Below, piece after piece: positions 1 to 10,883 of a stretch of DNA of 64,000 bases. How positions within the stretch are numbered: the stretch's first letter is position 1; every line of letters begins with the position of its first letter. The notes beneath the pieces were generated by a model. That model saw only the letters and a list, made by a program, of their open reading frames with translations, made no database searches and was not told where the DNA came from. Source of the DNA: Chaetoceros tenuissimus (Eukaryota > Bacillariophyta > Thalassiosirophyceae > Chaetocerotales > Chaetocerotaceae); contig BLLK01000045.1 in the NCBI GenBank assembly GCA_021927905.1, positions 2,356,001 through 2,420,000 on the forward strand, read 5' to 3'. The position numbers and the translations under genes were made by a program.

Positions 1-94
1 CGTTTACGTTAAGAGCAGTGGAGGTCTTGGTTGATGGAGCTGGTGCGAAAGCAGCAGCGGAAGCACAAAGGAGAGCAGCGATAGCGAGTTTCAT
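1..94 (-). CDS. 5' end of a plastid-targeted protein, FCP/light-harvesting-like presequence (truncated by window edge)
   Basis: Only the first 31 codons are inside the window, starting at the ATG at 94. The peptide begins MKLAIAALLCASAAAFAPAP, a short hydrophobic signal followed by ASAAAFAP. That is the signal-peptide/transit-peptide junction (ASAFAP motif, Phe at +1) of diatom proteins that enter the four-membrane plastid. The Ser/Thr-rich continuation fits a transit peptide. Very similar starts are typical of fucoxanthin chlorophyll a/c proteins, but the mature protein is not visible, so the family is inferred. The plastid motif is clear; the FCP identity is a guess. Confidence 0.75.
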   Translation of the reverse strand, partial: MKLAIAALLCASAAAFAPAPSTKTSTALNVN

Positions 95-480
95 TTTGAA
101 GTTTGTTTATTTGGAATATGAATGGAAGGTTTGTTGTTGTTGACATGGTTGGAAGAAAAGATCGCAGAGCAAAGCGACGGAACAAGGCAATTTTACGCAC
201 GTATCTTCGTCAATCTTAGTTCAACAATAACAACACAGAAAAGGAAAGAAAGGAGAAAGAGATAGACAGGATCATGAAATTTCCAACGGTAACTATACCG
301 GTAATTTAGTTGTGGCTAGCTAGTAGCTGTCTAAAAGTGTAGTCTAAAACAACCCACGCCTTCGATTCTTCTGGAAAGAGATGATGATTTATCTTTTAAA
401 ATAATCCGCTACTCATACTAGATTCTAGAAAGTTCGATTTACAGTTAAGATTGTGCAATAACATAAATACCAAACACAAT
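95..480. other. Intergenic, 5' flank of the plastid gene and 3' flank of RCL1
   Basis: No supported gene. The stretch should hold the promoter of the leftward plastid gene and the 3' end of the RCL1 transcript. No clear motif or repeat was seen. Confidence 0.5.
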
Positions 481-1626
481 CTAACTGCTAGCTCTTGCCA
501 TGTTTCTGTAACCACTTCCAAGACAGCTCAAAACAACGGTTTTACTGTCGTCATCAGTTCGCACCTTGAACTCAACATCAAAGGCTGTTTTGAACAATCT
601 CAGGCTTACAATAGAATACTGACTCAAAGTACCGACCCGTATCCGGGATACATCCTCAGGACCAAGACACATTAACAAGAATGCGATACTTTGTGCTCCA
701 GTATCAATGCATCCACCCTTTCGAACTTCTTCCAACAACATCGCCGCCGCTCTTATCCCTAAATCCTCGGGTAACAATGCACCCCTTCCATCTTTCTTTG
801 CATCCATACAAGTTTCTGCTGCTAAAATAATACCAGTATTACTTTCAGTTGCCAAGCAAACTGACAGGCCTGGACTTGGTCCGCATCCACCACTTTTGCC
901 TTTTTTTGAAGAATGGGTATCAGTGTGGATCCACACATCAGGAAGAAGCCTATGTAAAAGCCCTTTTGATGAATGTGCGACTCTGGCTGCACTGCTTGGA
1001 GGAATCTTGCAACTAACAACAGTTCCTCTCACTCTTTTTATTTTCCCAGAATCTGTTAAATCAATTGGTTGTGGAATCTCCCTCACTATTGGACATGTAA
1101 AAACAACTTGGCCTCCCCCCAGAGGAGCAGCACCTCGTTTGGTAACTTTGATGGAAGGTGGAGGTCCTTCATCTGTATCTGCACCAATTCCAAATTTGAT
1201 AAAAAGTGGAAGAATGCTTGTTGCTATGTAATCTGGAGATGGGTCTAAGTGTGAAAGCGAATCTGTTGTGCCATTCAAAGTTAGTTGTAGGGACTCCTTT
1301 CCAAAAGCTGCCAACGCCATAATTCCTTCTAAAAACCATCCAACACTCTTTATATCAGGGCATGTATGTTCTATTTCCCCTCCAACCAATACACCTGGTT
1401 TAAATCGTAGTTGGGTACCAGTAGAATTGATTTCTACCGATGTACCATTGGTCATTCTATCCAAGAGTCTTAGAAAACTCGCCTCATACTCTCGCAATCC
1501 AGGCATCTCGATATCATCTGCACGAATATTTCGAATTAAAACTGGTCGATGTGAAAGTATTGAAACAACAAGGCGTTGGCGGAATTGGACAGCTCCATCC
1601 TCAAACTTCATTGTTTTAGTAGACAT
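481..1626 (-). CDS. RCL1: RNA 3'-terminal phosphate cyclase-like protein, 18S rRNA processing factor
   Basis: A single-exon gene of 381 aa, the family's usual size. It follows eukaryotic RCL1 along its whole length: FRQRLVVSILSHRPV near the N-terminus, then GLREYEASFLRLLDRMTNG, the GGGQVVFTCP segment, LTDSGKIKRVRG, and ALLPEDLG...LLEEVRKGGCID near the C-terminus. Rcl1 associates with the U3 snoRNP and the GTPase Bms1 in the nucleolus and is needed for early pre-rRNA cleavage. It keeps the RNA-cyclase fold but lacks cyclase activity. The start is the ATG at 1626 (MSTKTMKFEDG); the frame extends 11 codons further but without an ATG. It is divergent from ATG13 across about 0.4 kb. Confidence 0.95.
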   Translation of the reverse strand: MSTKTMKFEDGAVQFRQRLVVSILSHRPVLIRNIRADDIEMPGLREYEASFLRLLDRMTNGTSVEINSTGTQLRFKPGVLVGGEIEHTCPDIKSVGWFLEGIMALAAFGKESLQLTLNGTTDSLSHLDPSPDYIATSILPLFIKFGIGADTDEGPPPSIKVTKRGAAPLGGGQVVFTCPIVREIPQPIDLTDSGKIKRVRGTVVSCKIPPSSAARVAHSSKGLLHRLLPDVWIHTDTHSSKKGKSGGCGPSPGLSVCLATESNTGIILAAETCMDAKKDGRGALLPEDLGIRAAAMLLEEVRKGGCIDTGAQSIAFLLMCLGPEDVSRIRVGTLSQYSIVSLRLFKTAFDVEFKVRTDDDSKTVVLSCLGSGYRNMARASS

Positions 1627-2020
1627 TTTCGCAAAGCTTAGATTAATTAGTACTGGCACAATGAAAAACTTAAAAGCTGGTATGCAATACTAAGAAATAA
1701 AGTAACAGCAGTGGAACTGTCAAGCTTCAAATAGTACGGTAATGTTATTGTTATCGTATTTTAGAATTAGTCTGCTTTGTTTTGTTCTGCAAATTTCTTC
1801 AAAAAAGAAAAATGGTTGGCTCTGATGAGCTCTGAGTTGAGTTCCATCAACAAAGGGCAAAAATCCTAAATAGCTAGTTTCTAGCCAAACATTCCTAAAT
1901 GACGCCACTTAAAACATGAAAATTCTTTTTTTGGAACATGTAGAATTAAAATAAACAGTAGTGTTGACTAATGTTGATCAGAAAACATAAATATACCCCA
2001 CTTGATTAAGATACATAACG
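1627..2020. promoter_or_regulatory. Divergent intergenic region between RCL1 and ATG13
   Basis: This 394-bp AT-rich stretch has genes leaving in both directions and presumably holds both promoters. No reading frame with a plausible start and no repeat was found. Confidence 0.4.
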
Positions 2021-4339
2021 ATGAATGGTTCTGAATATACAAGCGGGACGCGCGGGCCGAGAGAGAAATGTGATCAGGTTATTTACGAAGCCATTGCCAA
2101 GGCAGCCGAAATAATTGTCCATGGTAGATGTCAGAATGAAAATAAGGGCGAGTCACAGGGAAACAACAATTCTACAAGTAGATTCCATTTAGAAATTGAA
2201 GAGGTTGCAAATGTTCGATCGATTTTGAAACTCTGGAAGTCGAGTCTTCACGTCCCTTTACGGCTTGATGTTTTCTACCAGTATTCTAGCGACCCAAACA
2301 ATCCTGAGAATTCTATTAGGAAAGAATTACTCGAGCGTTGGTGCATAGATTATATTCATACTTCAAATAGCATGGACAATAGCTACGGTGGAGACGAAAC
2401 TATTGCTCAGCTAAGGCATGTTGTAAAAAGAGCTGTGATTCAGCTACGTGTATTGCATTCTTTAACTCGTATTATGCCTGCTTACAAATTGCATCACGCA
2501 CTCTCAAGTGAGGAAAACCACATGACTGGAGGAGCTCACGTAGGGGGATATTATAATATGGGTCATCAACAAATAAATCATGTTTCAAAGAGTATACAGG
2601 ATTTAGTTGGGGGTTCAATCAATTATTCTTTTTATGTATCAGACACAGTCGCTCCAAATCAACGTCGACACACAGATACAACTCTATTCTCATCTAGCAC
2701 TAATAGACCATTTTCTAAACATGAGCTCAGCCCAATCCCAACTCCATTTGGAATTCTTTATTTATCTGTCCAATATGATGAATACCTCAACGTGAATAGT
2801 GTGCTACATCAAAGAACACAAAGGATGTTGGAATGTTGCAAAAGTCAGTCCGGGCCAATGCAAATTCCCAACAATAGAATAGATGATAGAAGGAACAACG
2901 ATTCAAGACATACTCAACATTCACAATCTATACCTATCAAAATTCATTCCTACAATCCAAAAGGTACAAATGATTCTAGATCAATGCACAGGCAACAATT
3001 TCATGATAGGCCACAGTTCTCAAAGCAAATGAGTATGCCAAACCAAAATTTGAATGCACTAAATCTTTCTCCAAATGTAAAGACTGATTACATGTCTTCA
3101 ACTCAGTTTGGACAAATAGAAAGACCGAAAAGTGCCGAACCGGAAAAAATAAATATTACAGAACGCTTAAGAAGTAACTCAGTTACTCATCCTGTGCAGA
3201 AAAGCAAGAAAAATCTCAGTGGTCTTTCTCTTGCTCTAATGGATGAAGAAGCTAACAAAGATGACGACTTCAACGCATGTAATCTAGCCTCTATAAAAGA
3301 TAGCTCAGAGCGAGAAGAAGATATCATTTCCAGGAGACAACGTATGGCATTTCATCACCCACCACCATCTTTTGACGAGATAAGTGACCAAATACCTGGT
3401 CATTTATCGAAAGGAAGTTATGGATATGGTTATAACACAGGTAATGTCCACCAAGAATCGCTATCTAATATTCATATCAACAATATACGAAAAAGCCCAA
3501 ACACTGTTCCGATCACGAACACACCTCCTCAACCTATGTTTCTTTCATCAACTCCTCGCGTGGTGAAAGGCGTTTCAAGTCCTTTAGAAAGAGAACCTAC
3601 TACAGATGGCAATAATGGTGTACCTTTCACGAATCCAACGTCTTTGCAAACATCTAATAGCGTCCACAACAAAAACTCCATTGGATCCATCACTTTTCAG
3701 GAAAATTTAGACAAGAACTCCTCATACAATCGGCAAATTGAACACACAAACAAAATAACGAAAGATTCTATTCTTCCTCCACTACACACTGAAGATGCTT
3801 TGGCATCGAGTCCTTTCAAACTTGGTATATCTCAAAATATTGAACCGGGTAAAAAGTCACTCTCGAAACTTTCGCACTCTCCAAACGTATCAATATTTTC
3901 GTCTCTCATTGGAAAAGGTTCTACTGGATATGCAGAAGTCTTTCCAATTGCTCTAGGTAACAGCGCAGTTTACACCTCAAACCTTTCAAACCGAACTCGT
4001 GCATTTAGTGGTCGTCTCACAAAACAATTGCAAACTAACGATACTGAAGATATGCCATTCGCAGTCGATATGGACGATTCAAATAATTCAACTTCGACTC
4101 TTACTGCCAAGACATCAAGGCAAAATAGTGGAATGGAATTCGGAAACTCTTTTGGAAATACGTCTTCTCTAGTTGTCTCATCCTTAGCACATAAATGTTC
4201 TACAGGAGCTGAAAGGTTGAAATTATTTAACAGCACTCAAAGTATGCAGAAGCAAGAATGTTCATTTGTCGACGATCAATTGAAAGATTTTCGTTCATTT
4301 GGAGATTCAATCGCAACTATCCATTCCACGAACAAGTAA
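2021..4339 (+). CDS. ATG13: Autophagy-related protein 13 (HORMA domain, disordered tail)
   Basis: A single exon encoding 772 aa. Residues about 15-265 match the ATG13 HORMA domain: ELLERWCIDYI, the block VVKRAVIQLRVLHSLTRIMP, then IPTPFGILYLSVQYDEY, which is the family's TPFG-SV-YD signature. The remaining 500 residues are Ser/Asn/Gln-rich and low in complexity, as in other ATG13 proteins, where this region binds the ATG1 kinase and is phosphorylated. ATG13 is the regulatory subunit of the ATG1 initiation complex that starts autophagosome formation under starvation. The ATG at 2021 gives the complete domain. The gene is tail-to-tail with the importin-like gene, with a 109-bp gap. Confidence 0.9.
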   Translation: MNGSEYTSGTRGPREKCDQVIYEAIAKAAEIIVHGRCQNENKGESQGNNNSTSRFHLEIEEVANVRSILKLWKSSLHVPLRLDVFYQYSSDPNNPENSIRKELLERWCIDYIHTSNSMDNSYGGDETIAQLRHVVKRAVIQLRVLHSLTRIMPAYKLHHALSSEENHMTGGAHVGGYYNMGHQQINHVSKSIQDLVGGSINYSFYVSDTVAPNQRRHTDTTLFSSSTNRPFSKHELSPIPTPFGILYLSVQYDEYLNVNSVLHQRTQRMLECCKSQSGPMQIPNNRIDDRRNNDSRHTQHSQSIPIKIHSYNPKGTNDSRSMHRQQFHDRPQFSKQMSMPNQNLNALNLSPNVKTDYMSSTQFGQIERPKSAEPEKINITERLRSNSVTHPVQKSKKNLSGLSLALMDEEANKDDDFNACNLASIKDSSEREEDIISRRQRMAFHHPPPSFDEISDQIPGHLSKGSYGYGYNTGNVHQESLSNIHINNIRKSPNTVPITNTPPQPMFLSSTPRVVKGVSSPLEREPTTDGNNGVPFTNPTSLQTSNSVHNKNSIGSITFQENLDKNSSYNRQIEHTNKITKDSILPPLHTEDALASSPFKLGISQNIEPGKKSLSKLSHSPNVSIFSSLIGKGSTGYAEVFPIALGNSAVYTSNLSNRTRAFSGRLTKQLQTNDTEDMPFAVDMDDSNNSTSTLTAKTSRQNSGMEFGNSFGNTSSLVVSSLAHKCSTGAERLKLFNSTQSMQKQECSFVDDQLKDFRSFGDSIATIHSTNK

Positions 4340-4448
4340 AAGTTATCTTCTGTGGCCGGTTTCGTTTGTTGCAGCTTGCTTAGGTGCAGTAAATCTAGTA
4401 CATCCAATTGAAAAAAATATATTAAGGATTATTAGTTTGTGTAATAAC

Positions 4449-7378
4449 TTATTGTGCTTTCTGGTCTGGAACTGTTTTTTTCATATCATGTAATTGATCT
4501 AGAGCATCCATAAGCCTTGATACAGCTATGATGCTTCTCGTTTCTTGAAGATACAAGTTGAAATCGATTGACTGCACATTTGAGGTCGTAGCATTGGATT
4601 CCGTTTGGACAATATCTTTGGATTCCTCCTCTTCATGACCTGTATCAGGTTTTAAAACTTTTGCTGTTTCTTTTTCAAGCTTTTCATTTTCTTTCTGTTT
4701 ATTCTTCTCTTTCCGTTTTTCCTTTTTCTTTTTGTTTTTACTCTTTTTGGATTTGGAGCCTTTCTTTTCATCAGGAGTTGCCCAGAGCTCCTCCTGATAC
4801 GACAAATGATAAACTTCACAATTACATTTGTGGCAGACGTGGCACTTGCATTCTTCGCAAAATTTTGCTTCTGCAACTCTATGTTTGGAATACGATTCAT
4901 TACATAAAGCGCATGCGACAAAATGGTCATTCCAAATCTTCTTTGCTCGTTTTATAACATTGGTTTTGTGATTTCCTTTAACCGCTTTCTCTATCAGTGC
5001 TGCCGTTACAAAAGGTTTCGGAGGTTCAACATTCCTACCATCCTTGAAATTCTTTTGTCTCTGTCTCCACTCCAATTCATTCGCTTCCTCAACTTGTAGA
5101 ACTCTTTCCAAACCTTCGAGGGCCATTGTAACCATATTAGTCTCCTCGAGTAGTAACCCAAGAACAGAAACGCATCCCAACGATACCAGATTTTCTTTCT
5201 TTTCACTGTAGATTTGCTGATCAGACCCGCAGCTTGTTGCGTTCAGGACTACCCAGCAAGCTTCACTTTTCACCTCCTATAAATTTTAGAAGCATCAAAA
5301 TTAGAGTTTTTCATCTTTTGGTATCTATATAATATCGCGCACACATACCTGATCTACATTTTTGTTGTTGACCAAATCAACAAGTAAGGGAATTGCACCA
5401 GAGTCAATCACAGACTGGATTTGTTCAACGGTTCCTGCTGCAATGTTTGATAATGTCCAGCATGCTTCTTTCTGTATTTCTCGATTTTTATGATTAATGA
5501 GTGACTTCAATTTCGGTACAGCATCACAATCCAAAATCACTTCTGTGAAATCTGCCAGCAATGGCCTTTCATCAACCGCGAGAGAATCTTCGTCATACTC
5601 TGCACAAACAATATTACCAATAGTGCGCAGTGCAGGTTTTGTAACTTTCCAATTAGAATGATGAAGTAATTCAACAAGTCGAGGGACAAGGCCTCCTGGA
5701 GGATCATCTGAGTTCTTCGTCGTAACTACAGCTGAAATATTTGATGCTGGACCATCGCATAGATGAGATAGCGACCAACACGTATAACTCAAGATATCAT
5801 CATCATCAATTTGCAGCAATCGCTTTAATGTTGGCAACAGTTCTTCCAAATCGATTTCTTCTAGCCTGATACTTTCACTGTTTGGGTTAGCCTTCTTACC
5901 TGGAGAAACTTTTGTCTCTACAAATGTTGATATGACCCAACTGCCAATTCTTTGCAAAGAAATTTCATCTGCGAAGCGCTCCATACATCTTAACAAAGGC
6001 CCCATTGCCCCAGCTGCTAAAACAATATCTTTCACAGTTACGTTTGGAGCCTTCTCGTTAACATCATTAAGACTTGGTGTACTAGAAGGGTTTGACCCAG
6101 TGCCTGGGATCCCTGAACCTTCTCCTGTTGCAATGTTTCCCAATATCCACATAGAATTTTCACAAACATCTTTGTCTGGACTAGAAAGTAATGAAATGAA
6201 ACTAGGTATTGCTTCAGGATGTCTCACCAACAAATTGTTGGATGTGACTGATAAAGGTTGGGTATATTTTCCCACAAGCGGTATTTGGCTGTTTTTATCC
6301 GACTTTTTGAGTGCTGAGAGCATCGATGGTGTTAAAGATGATTGCTGGTTCATTCTTTTCTTTATCATATCAACAAAATCATCACTACCATTTTTCAGTA
6401 ATGATTCCAAGACATCGTCATTCTGACTATCTGAATCAGATTCCATATCCACTTCAATATCATCTGATTCATCAGCATTGTCAGCACTTTTGCCTACGAC
6501 TTTCATAAGTTCTTCCTTTTCATGACGTGATCCGCTGAACTTAAGAGCTTCTTTCTTCAACAATTCATTGATACTTGAGTTGACATCACTGGAAGTTTGA
6601 GATATAGCCTCTTTCAAAATACTGTTCACATCCGAAGATGATCCTTTCTTTGTAAAATTACCATTAGCGAGTGATTTTCTTAATTTTTCTTGAAGAAGAA
6701 ATGAGTCTTTTTTATCAACATCATTTGAGTCTTGCACCTTTTTTGGCTTCAATTTTTGGATCTTTGTTTCATTTTGTTTCATGGAAGCTTTGGGTGTTGG
6801 TTTTCTAGCAGAGGAAAATGGTTTATTCATTGCATCAAGACCAACATTTGGAAATGGAGTAAGTTCTACTCCTGAAGAATTTTGATAGAATTGTTGTTGA
6901 TACAAATCTGTAATGGTTGTTAAAGTGAGCATTGCTTCTACTTGCACCGAAGGTCTATCATATTGTTTCATCCATGACAAAAGTAATGCCATCCAATTCT
7001 TTTCTTTCACGAGATGTAAAAGCTCTGTATTTCCAGGAAATATCTAAACAGAAAAAGTCGTGGATCCCAATTTATTAGATGTTCCATGAAAGGCTTTAAT
7101 AAAATACATGTTTCAAACATAGCTCCATTACCTACCTGCCTAAACATTCGCGCAATTTGTATTTGTAATTCAGTTGCAGCCTCAATAGACGGTGCTCCTT
7201 CTTCTCCCTTCTCTGTTGCCAAAATACCTTTCATCCCCCTGTCAACAAATTCCTCTAGGTCTCGAGCTAACCTCTTTGAACGTTCGCTTTGAGTATCATT
7301 TGATTTGGAATTTGAAGTTTCCATGTCAATGCTCTGACCCCAAGAGGCCGATTTGAGCTGATGTCTATTCATATTCAT
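4449..7378 (-). CDS. Importin-alpha-like armadillo-repeat protein with a C-terminal Cys cluster and Lys-rich tail
   Basis: Three exons: 7378-7136, 7043-5349 and 5276-4449, with introns of 92 and 72 bp (donors GTAGGT and GTATGT; acceptors TTTAG and TATAG). The product is 921 aa. Armadillo repeats of importin-alpha type are clear: ENSMWILGNIATGEG, SYTCWSLSHLCDG, VTKPALRTIGNIVC, KEACWTLSNIAAG, EACWVVLNATSCG and LEGLERVL. Importin-alpha normally carries classical NLS cargo through the pore with importin-beta. Oddities: no obvious Arg/Lys-rich IBB at the N-terminus, an acidic/serine insert of about 200 residues before the repeats, and a C-terminal extension. The extension holds eight Cys in 32 residues (about 768-799) and then a run of Lys/Glu (KKSKNKKKKEKRKEKNKQ). 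It may be an ARM adaptor rather than a canonical importin-alpha. Confidence 0.85.
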
Positions 7379-8221
7379 ATTTTGGTATCCTCAATTTTCA
7401 GGCTTTGGAATAACTTGCGCAACTGATAATTCCTATCTATCTAGCCGCTTGATGTGGATAGTCGATTTTAGAATGCAAGGTAATCTTCCTCAACTTATTA
7501 CAGCTTCGAAAAGAACAATTGAAATTCAACCTGATTTTTCAATATGATGGACCTCGAGTTAAGTGTGGTGAAAGCAAATACTCTCTCCTCGTACTTTGAA
7601 TGTCGAATGTCGAGAGTCGAGTTGTATATGATATGATTGAGATGGTAGTAGGGAGAGTGAGTCAGCCAGTCGTCCGCCCTGTCGTTCTACGTTCTACAAC
7701 TCTGCGTAAAGACTTCCTACGTGGAAGTATTGTACGTACACTGTACATACGACTGTTTTGTACCACAACATCAACAAATTATAATAAGATAGTATGAAGT
7801 AATGCCGTTTGCTTTTGAATGTACTACTTTTAGTTTTTAGTACTTGAACTTATGTAAAATTACAGTACCTGTGGAGGTGTCACCATTTTTCTTTTGTTTT
7901 TGACCGTATTGCCAAGTATTGCGTTCCTTTAGCTCGTACACTGGTAGACCTATACCTCTAATCTCTAATTGAAATTATTCTTGAATCTATTCACTATACT
8001 CCCTCCCCACTGAACATTCCACATACTTACGTTGAACGTAGAGAGTATAGGCTTAGTTTAACATCGATACTTCGAGGATCGTGTTTACAATTTTTCCATA
8101 CGAACGTTGCTATCGTAGATCTTCATCAAAGATTCTTTGTCAGCCACAATTTTATTCCAGAAGGGTGTCAAAGAGATTCCTAAATTGAATTGTTACGTCC
8201 TTCTCTAGGTCTGCTTTTATA
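7379..8221. promoter_or_regulatory. Divergent intergenic region (843 bp)
   Basis: This lies between the leftward importin-like gene and a rightward unknown gene. It holds only short open frames without coding character. The stretch 7600-7800 is rich in TAC/GTA steps but shows no clean repeat. Presumed promoters for both genes. Confidence 0.4.
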
Positions 8222-9026
8222 ATGGAAACTAGAAACATTGCATCTTATGATGACGGAGACGATTGTGTCAGTGTATCTTCAAATGCCTCAAGTATTCATG
8301 ATTCAATTACGTCCGAAACCACAAGAAAGAAAAACAGAATACGAAAAATAAGAGAGCGATTAGGTAAAAACAGAACCATATCAAACTCCAAAATATTACA
8401 GGAAGGTGACAACAAAATGCATCATTTCCCAAATTATTCGGATTCCCCCACTGATAATGAGACCAATACAACAAGCATCATGACAGTTAAAACTTTAGAT
8501 GAAAGCCTTCACAGTGATCAAAGAATACCTGACATGCGAAAGTTACGTAGAAAGGTTACAATCAAATTCAAGAGTGAGAAGGGTTCAAATAATAATTCAT
8601 ATGAAGCAGCAGACACATTTAATGAGGACGATTCATCAAGTTTAACATACCAGGCTTCAGTGGATTCATCTCTACAGGATGATTCATTGGCACTCGGTTT
8701 CAAAAATGTAATGATCCGTGAGTACGAAGTTGTTCCAGTAAGTACCTATTTATCTTTCCATTCTTCCCTTTTATGTTGAAAAATCTGAACTTTATGTCCA
8801 GGGTTGTAACCCAAGTGTATCAAATGGCGCTCCAGTTGAATTAGGTTGGGCACATGCAATTGAAAAACATATTGAAATTGACATGTATGAGGATGCAAGA
8901 CACGGTAGACGAAGATTTAAAGGTCAAATGAGGATGCCTAAGGAAGTTCGGAGGAATGTGTTGTTACATCATGGGCATACCAAGAAAGACATTAAACGAG
9001 CAGCAAAGGATGCAAAAAAACGGTGA
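8222..9026 (+). CDS. Conserved-looking hypothetical protein, two exons
   Basis: Exons 8222-8737 and 8802-9026, joined across a 64-bp intron (donor GTAAGT, acceptor TCCAG) in phase 0. The product is 246 aa. The N-terminal 170 residues are Ser/Thr/Asp-rich and probably disordered. The second exon encodes a compact, basic, helical segment containing GWAHAIEKHIEIDMYEDARH, then MRMPKEVRRNVLLHHGHT, ending in Lys/Arg. The change in composition at the splice junction suggests that exon 2 is the functional part. I do not recognise the family. It is convergent with the MFS gene, with only 54 bp between stops. Confidence 0.75.
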
Positions 9027-9080
9027 AATAATACCATGATTTCTATGTCCATTGAAATTTAAAATTTTTTTACCACTAAA

Positions 9081-10642
9081 TTAAGCAAGTCTGCCATAAG
9101 GTGCAGATGGTTCGCCTTCTTCATTCTCTTCAGCGATTTCATTCATTCCATTTGACGCAGAAGTGCTAGATTCTGCGTCGCTTAAAGTCTCTGGCATGAA
9201 AATGAGGTATAGAACAGCAGGTATCAAAGACATACCACCAAGAATCATAAACGCCTGACGATATCCGATATCCTCAGCAAGAGCCTGACCCAAGTAGCCA
9301 GACACAGTACCTCCAATACTCATGGCAGCAGTGGTCAATCCCAAAGTTAAACTGAATCTTCCTGTTCCACCACCAATATCAGATGTTACAAGAACATACA
9401 TTGTACCAAAGATTCCTGCTCCAACACCATCTAGAACCTGTGTTGATAGAATGATCATATCGAGTATAGTGCTCTCTCCAACAGAATCCTTGATTCTCAA
9501 AAGCGCTGTAAGGATTGCGCAACGAATTGGTACACTCATTAGTCCAAGCAAAAATAACCCTTTGCGCCCATAAATTCCAGAATACTTTCCACATATGTGT
9601 GCACTCAAGACCATGAATGTTTGTGCAATTATAATACAAAATCCACTCATTAAAATACCTGTCCCTCCATTTGCAATAGCAAGGGTTTGCATAACCAATG
9701 GTAAAACAGTACCATTTGAAAGATGGAAAGTGAAGCAAATCAAAATAAAGAGCAAAAGGATTGGATCCTTCAACACCTGTAATGGGGTTTCTGCTCTGGA
9801 TGAGTTATTGTCATTGCTTGGCTCTTCGGAGCCAAATCCAAAGTTGAAACTTGGTTGTCCCTGGATAGCATTGTTTGATGAATCCACAACTCTTTCAGAT
9901 TGTTTCGAAGTATCAAGACCTCGTGCGGCATTATGGTCGATATCACCAGGTTGGATTTGTCTCAAGTAGTACAGCATCCCAGCACAAGCGATTGGACTAA
10001 CAACAAACAATAGCCCAATATTTGGATACAATGCATATGCCAACAAGCTTCCAATAAGAACAATGATTGCTGTACCAAGATGGTTCATTTTCTCATTCAT
10101 TGAAACTTGGGAAGTCATACCGGTACTTCCGACAATTCCTTGAGTAATACTATTTAAACCAGTAGGAATAAGAGCTGTCACTGCTCCTTGTACTGCCTTC
10201 AAAAATACCATAAAAATCAAATTTCCACCATAGTCCTGAGCAAAAACAGCAGTAGCGACAGTGAGTAGAGTGGTCGAAATTGCAGCTGCTGATAATAGTT
10301 CCACTTTCTTCTCGGAATAATCCATCAAGTATCCAGCTGGCGTCTGAGCTAAAAACTGTGCTAAACCAAACACGAAAAACATGATACCAGCCTGTTTCTC
10401 AGTGTAGTTCTTCGAGGTGATAAGAAATGCACTTTGCATATTGATCTTTTGAGTAGATGAAAATCATTGTTGGTGGTGAATTTAGTTAGTTTCGGCCATG
10501 ATTTCAAGGAAAAACATTAAATAATACGAGTACATACCATGGTCAAACCATCTCGCAATTCCCCAAGAAAGAGAGCCACACGAGTTAGCACACCTTTTGC
10601 CCTTGCATTTCTCAAGACTGGATCTTCACTGTTTGAAGACAT
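9081..10642 (-). CDS. Major facilitator superfamily transporter
   Basis: Exons 10642-10538 and 10445-9081, with a 92-bp intron (donor GTATGT). The product is 489 aa and starts MSSNSEDPVLRNARAKG. About twelve hydrophobic spans are visible, in two halves of six separated by a hydrophilic loop of about 70 residues (GDIDHNAARG to SSRAETPLQV). The loop-2 type motif appears as GYLMDYSEKK in the first half and GKYSGIYGRKG in the second, the MFS signature positions. The tail is acidic. Substrate is unknown; the arrangement resembles a drug/organic-solute family rather than a sugar porter. The short first exon supplies the amphipathic start and part of the first helix. Confidence 0.85.
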
Positions 10643-10883
10643 TGCTGTGTAAAATGGAAAATATTATTTGCTCAGTAATCCCTGGAGATTCTTGAAGAAT
10701 AAGTACAATCCATACCAAGGTTAAAGTTTCAGAAAGACGACGGTTGAGATGTGGAAAAGGTTTCGCATTAAGTAAAGAAGTTCGCATGCCGACCATTTCA
10801 GCAAAATTAGCACGAATGAGCAAATTTTAAGACCTCTCTTTTTTCATTTTTGTTTGGTTATTTTATATCAATAATGAATCGAA
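10643..10883. other. Intergenic, upstream of the MFS gene
   Basis: An open frame runs leftward here (about 10823-10626) and contains a donor-like GTATGG, followed by TTTTACACAG just before the MFS ATG. It has no ATG, and splicing would shift the frame. It may be a 5'-UTR intron of the MFS gene. Confidence 0.3.

Noticed and set aside
707-1231. 174-codon + strand frame inside RCL1
   Set aside because: Antisense to a well-conserved gene; no recognisable protein.
10626-10823. Extra upstream coding exon for the MFS transporter
   Set aside because: The frame has no ATG and joining at the visible splice sites breaks the reading frame. Kept only as a possible 5' UTR intron.
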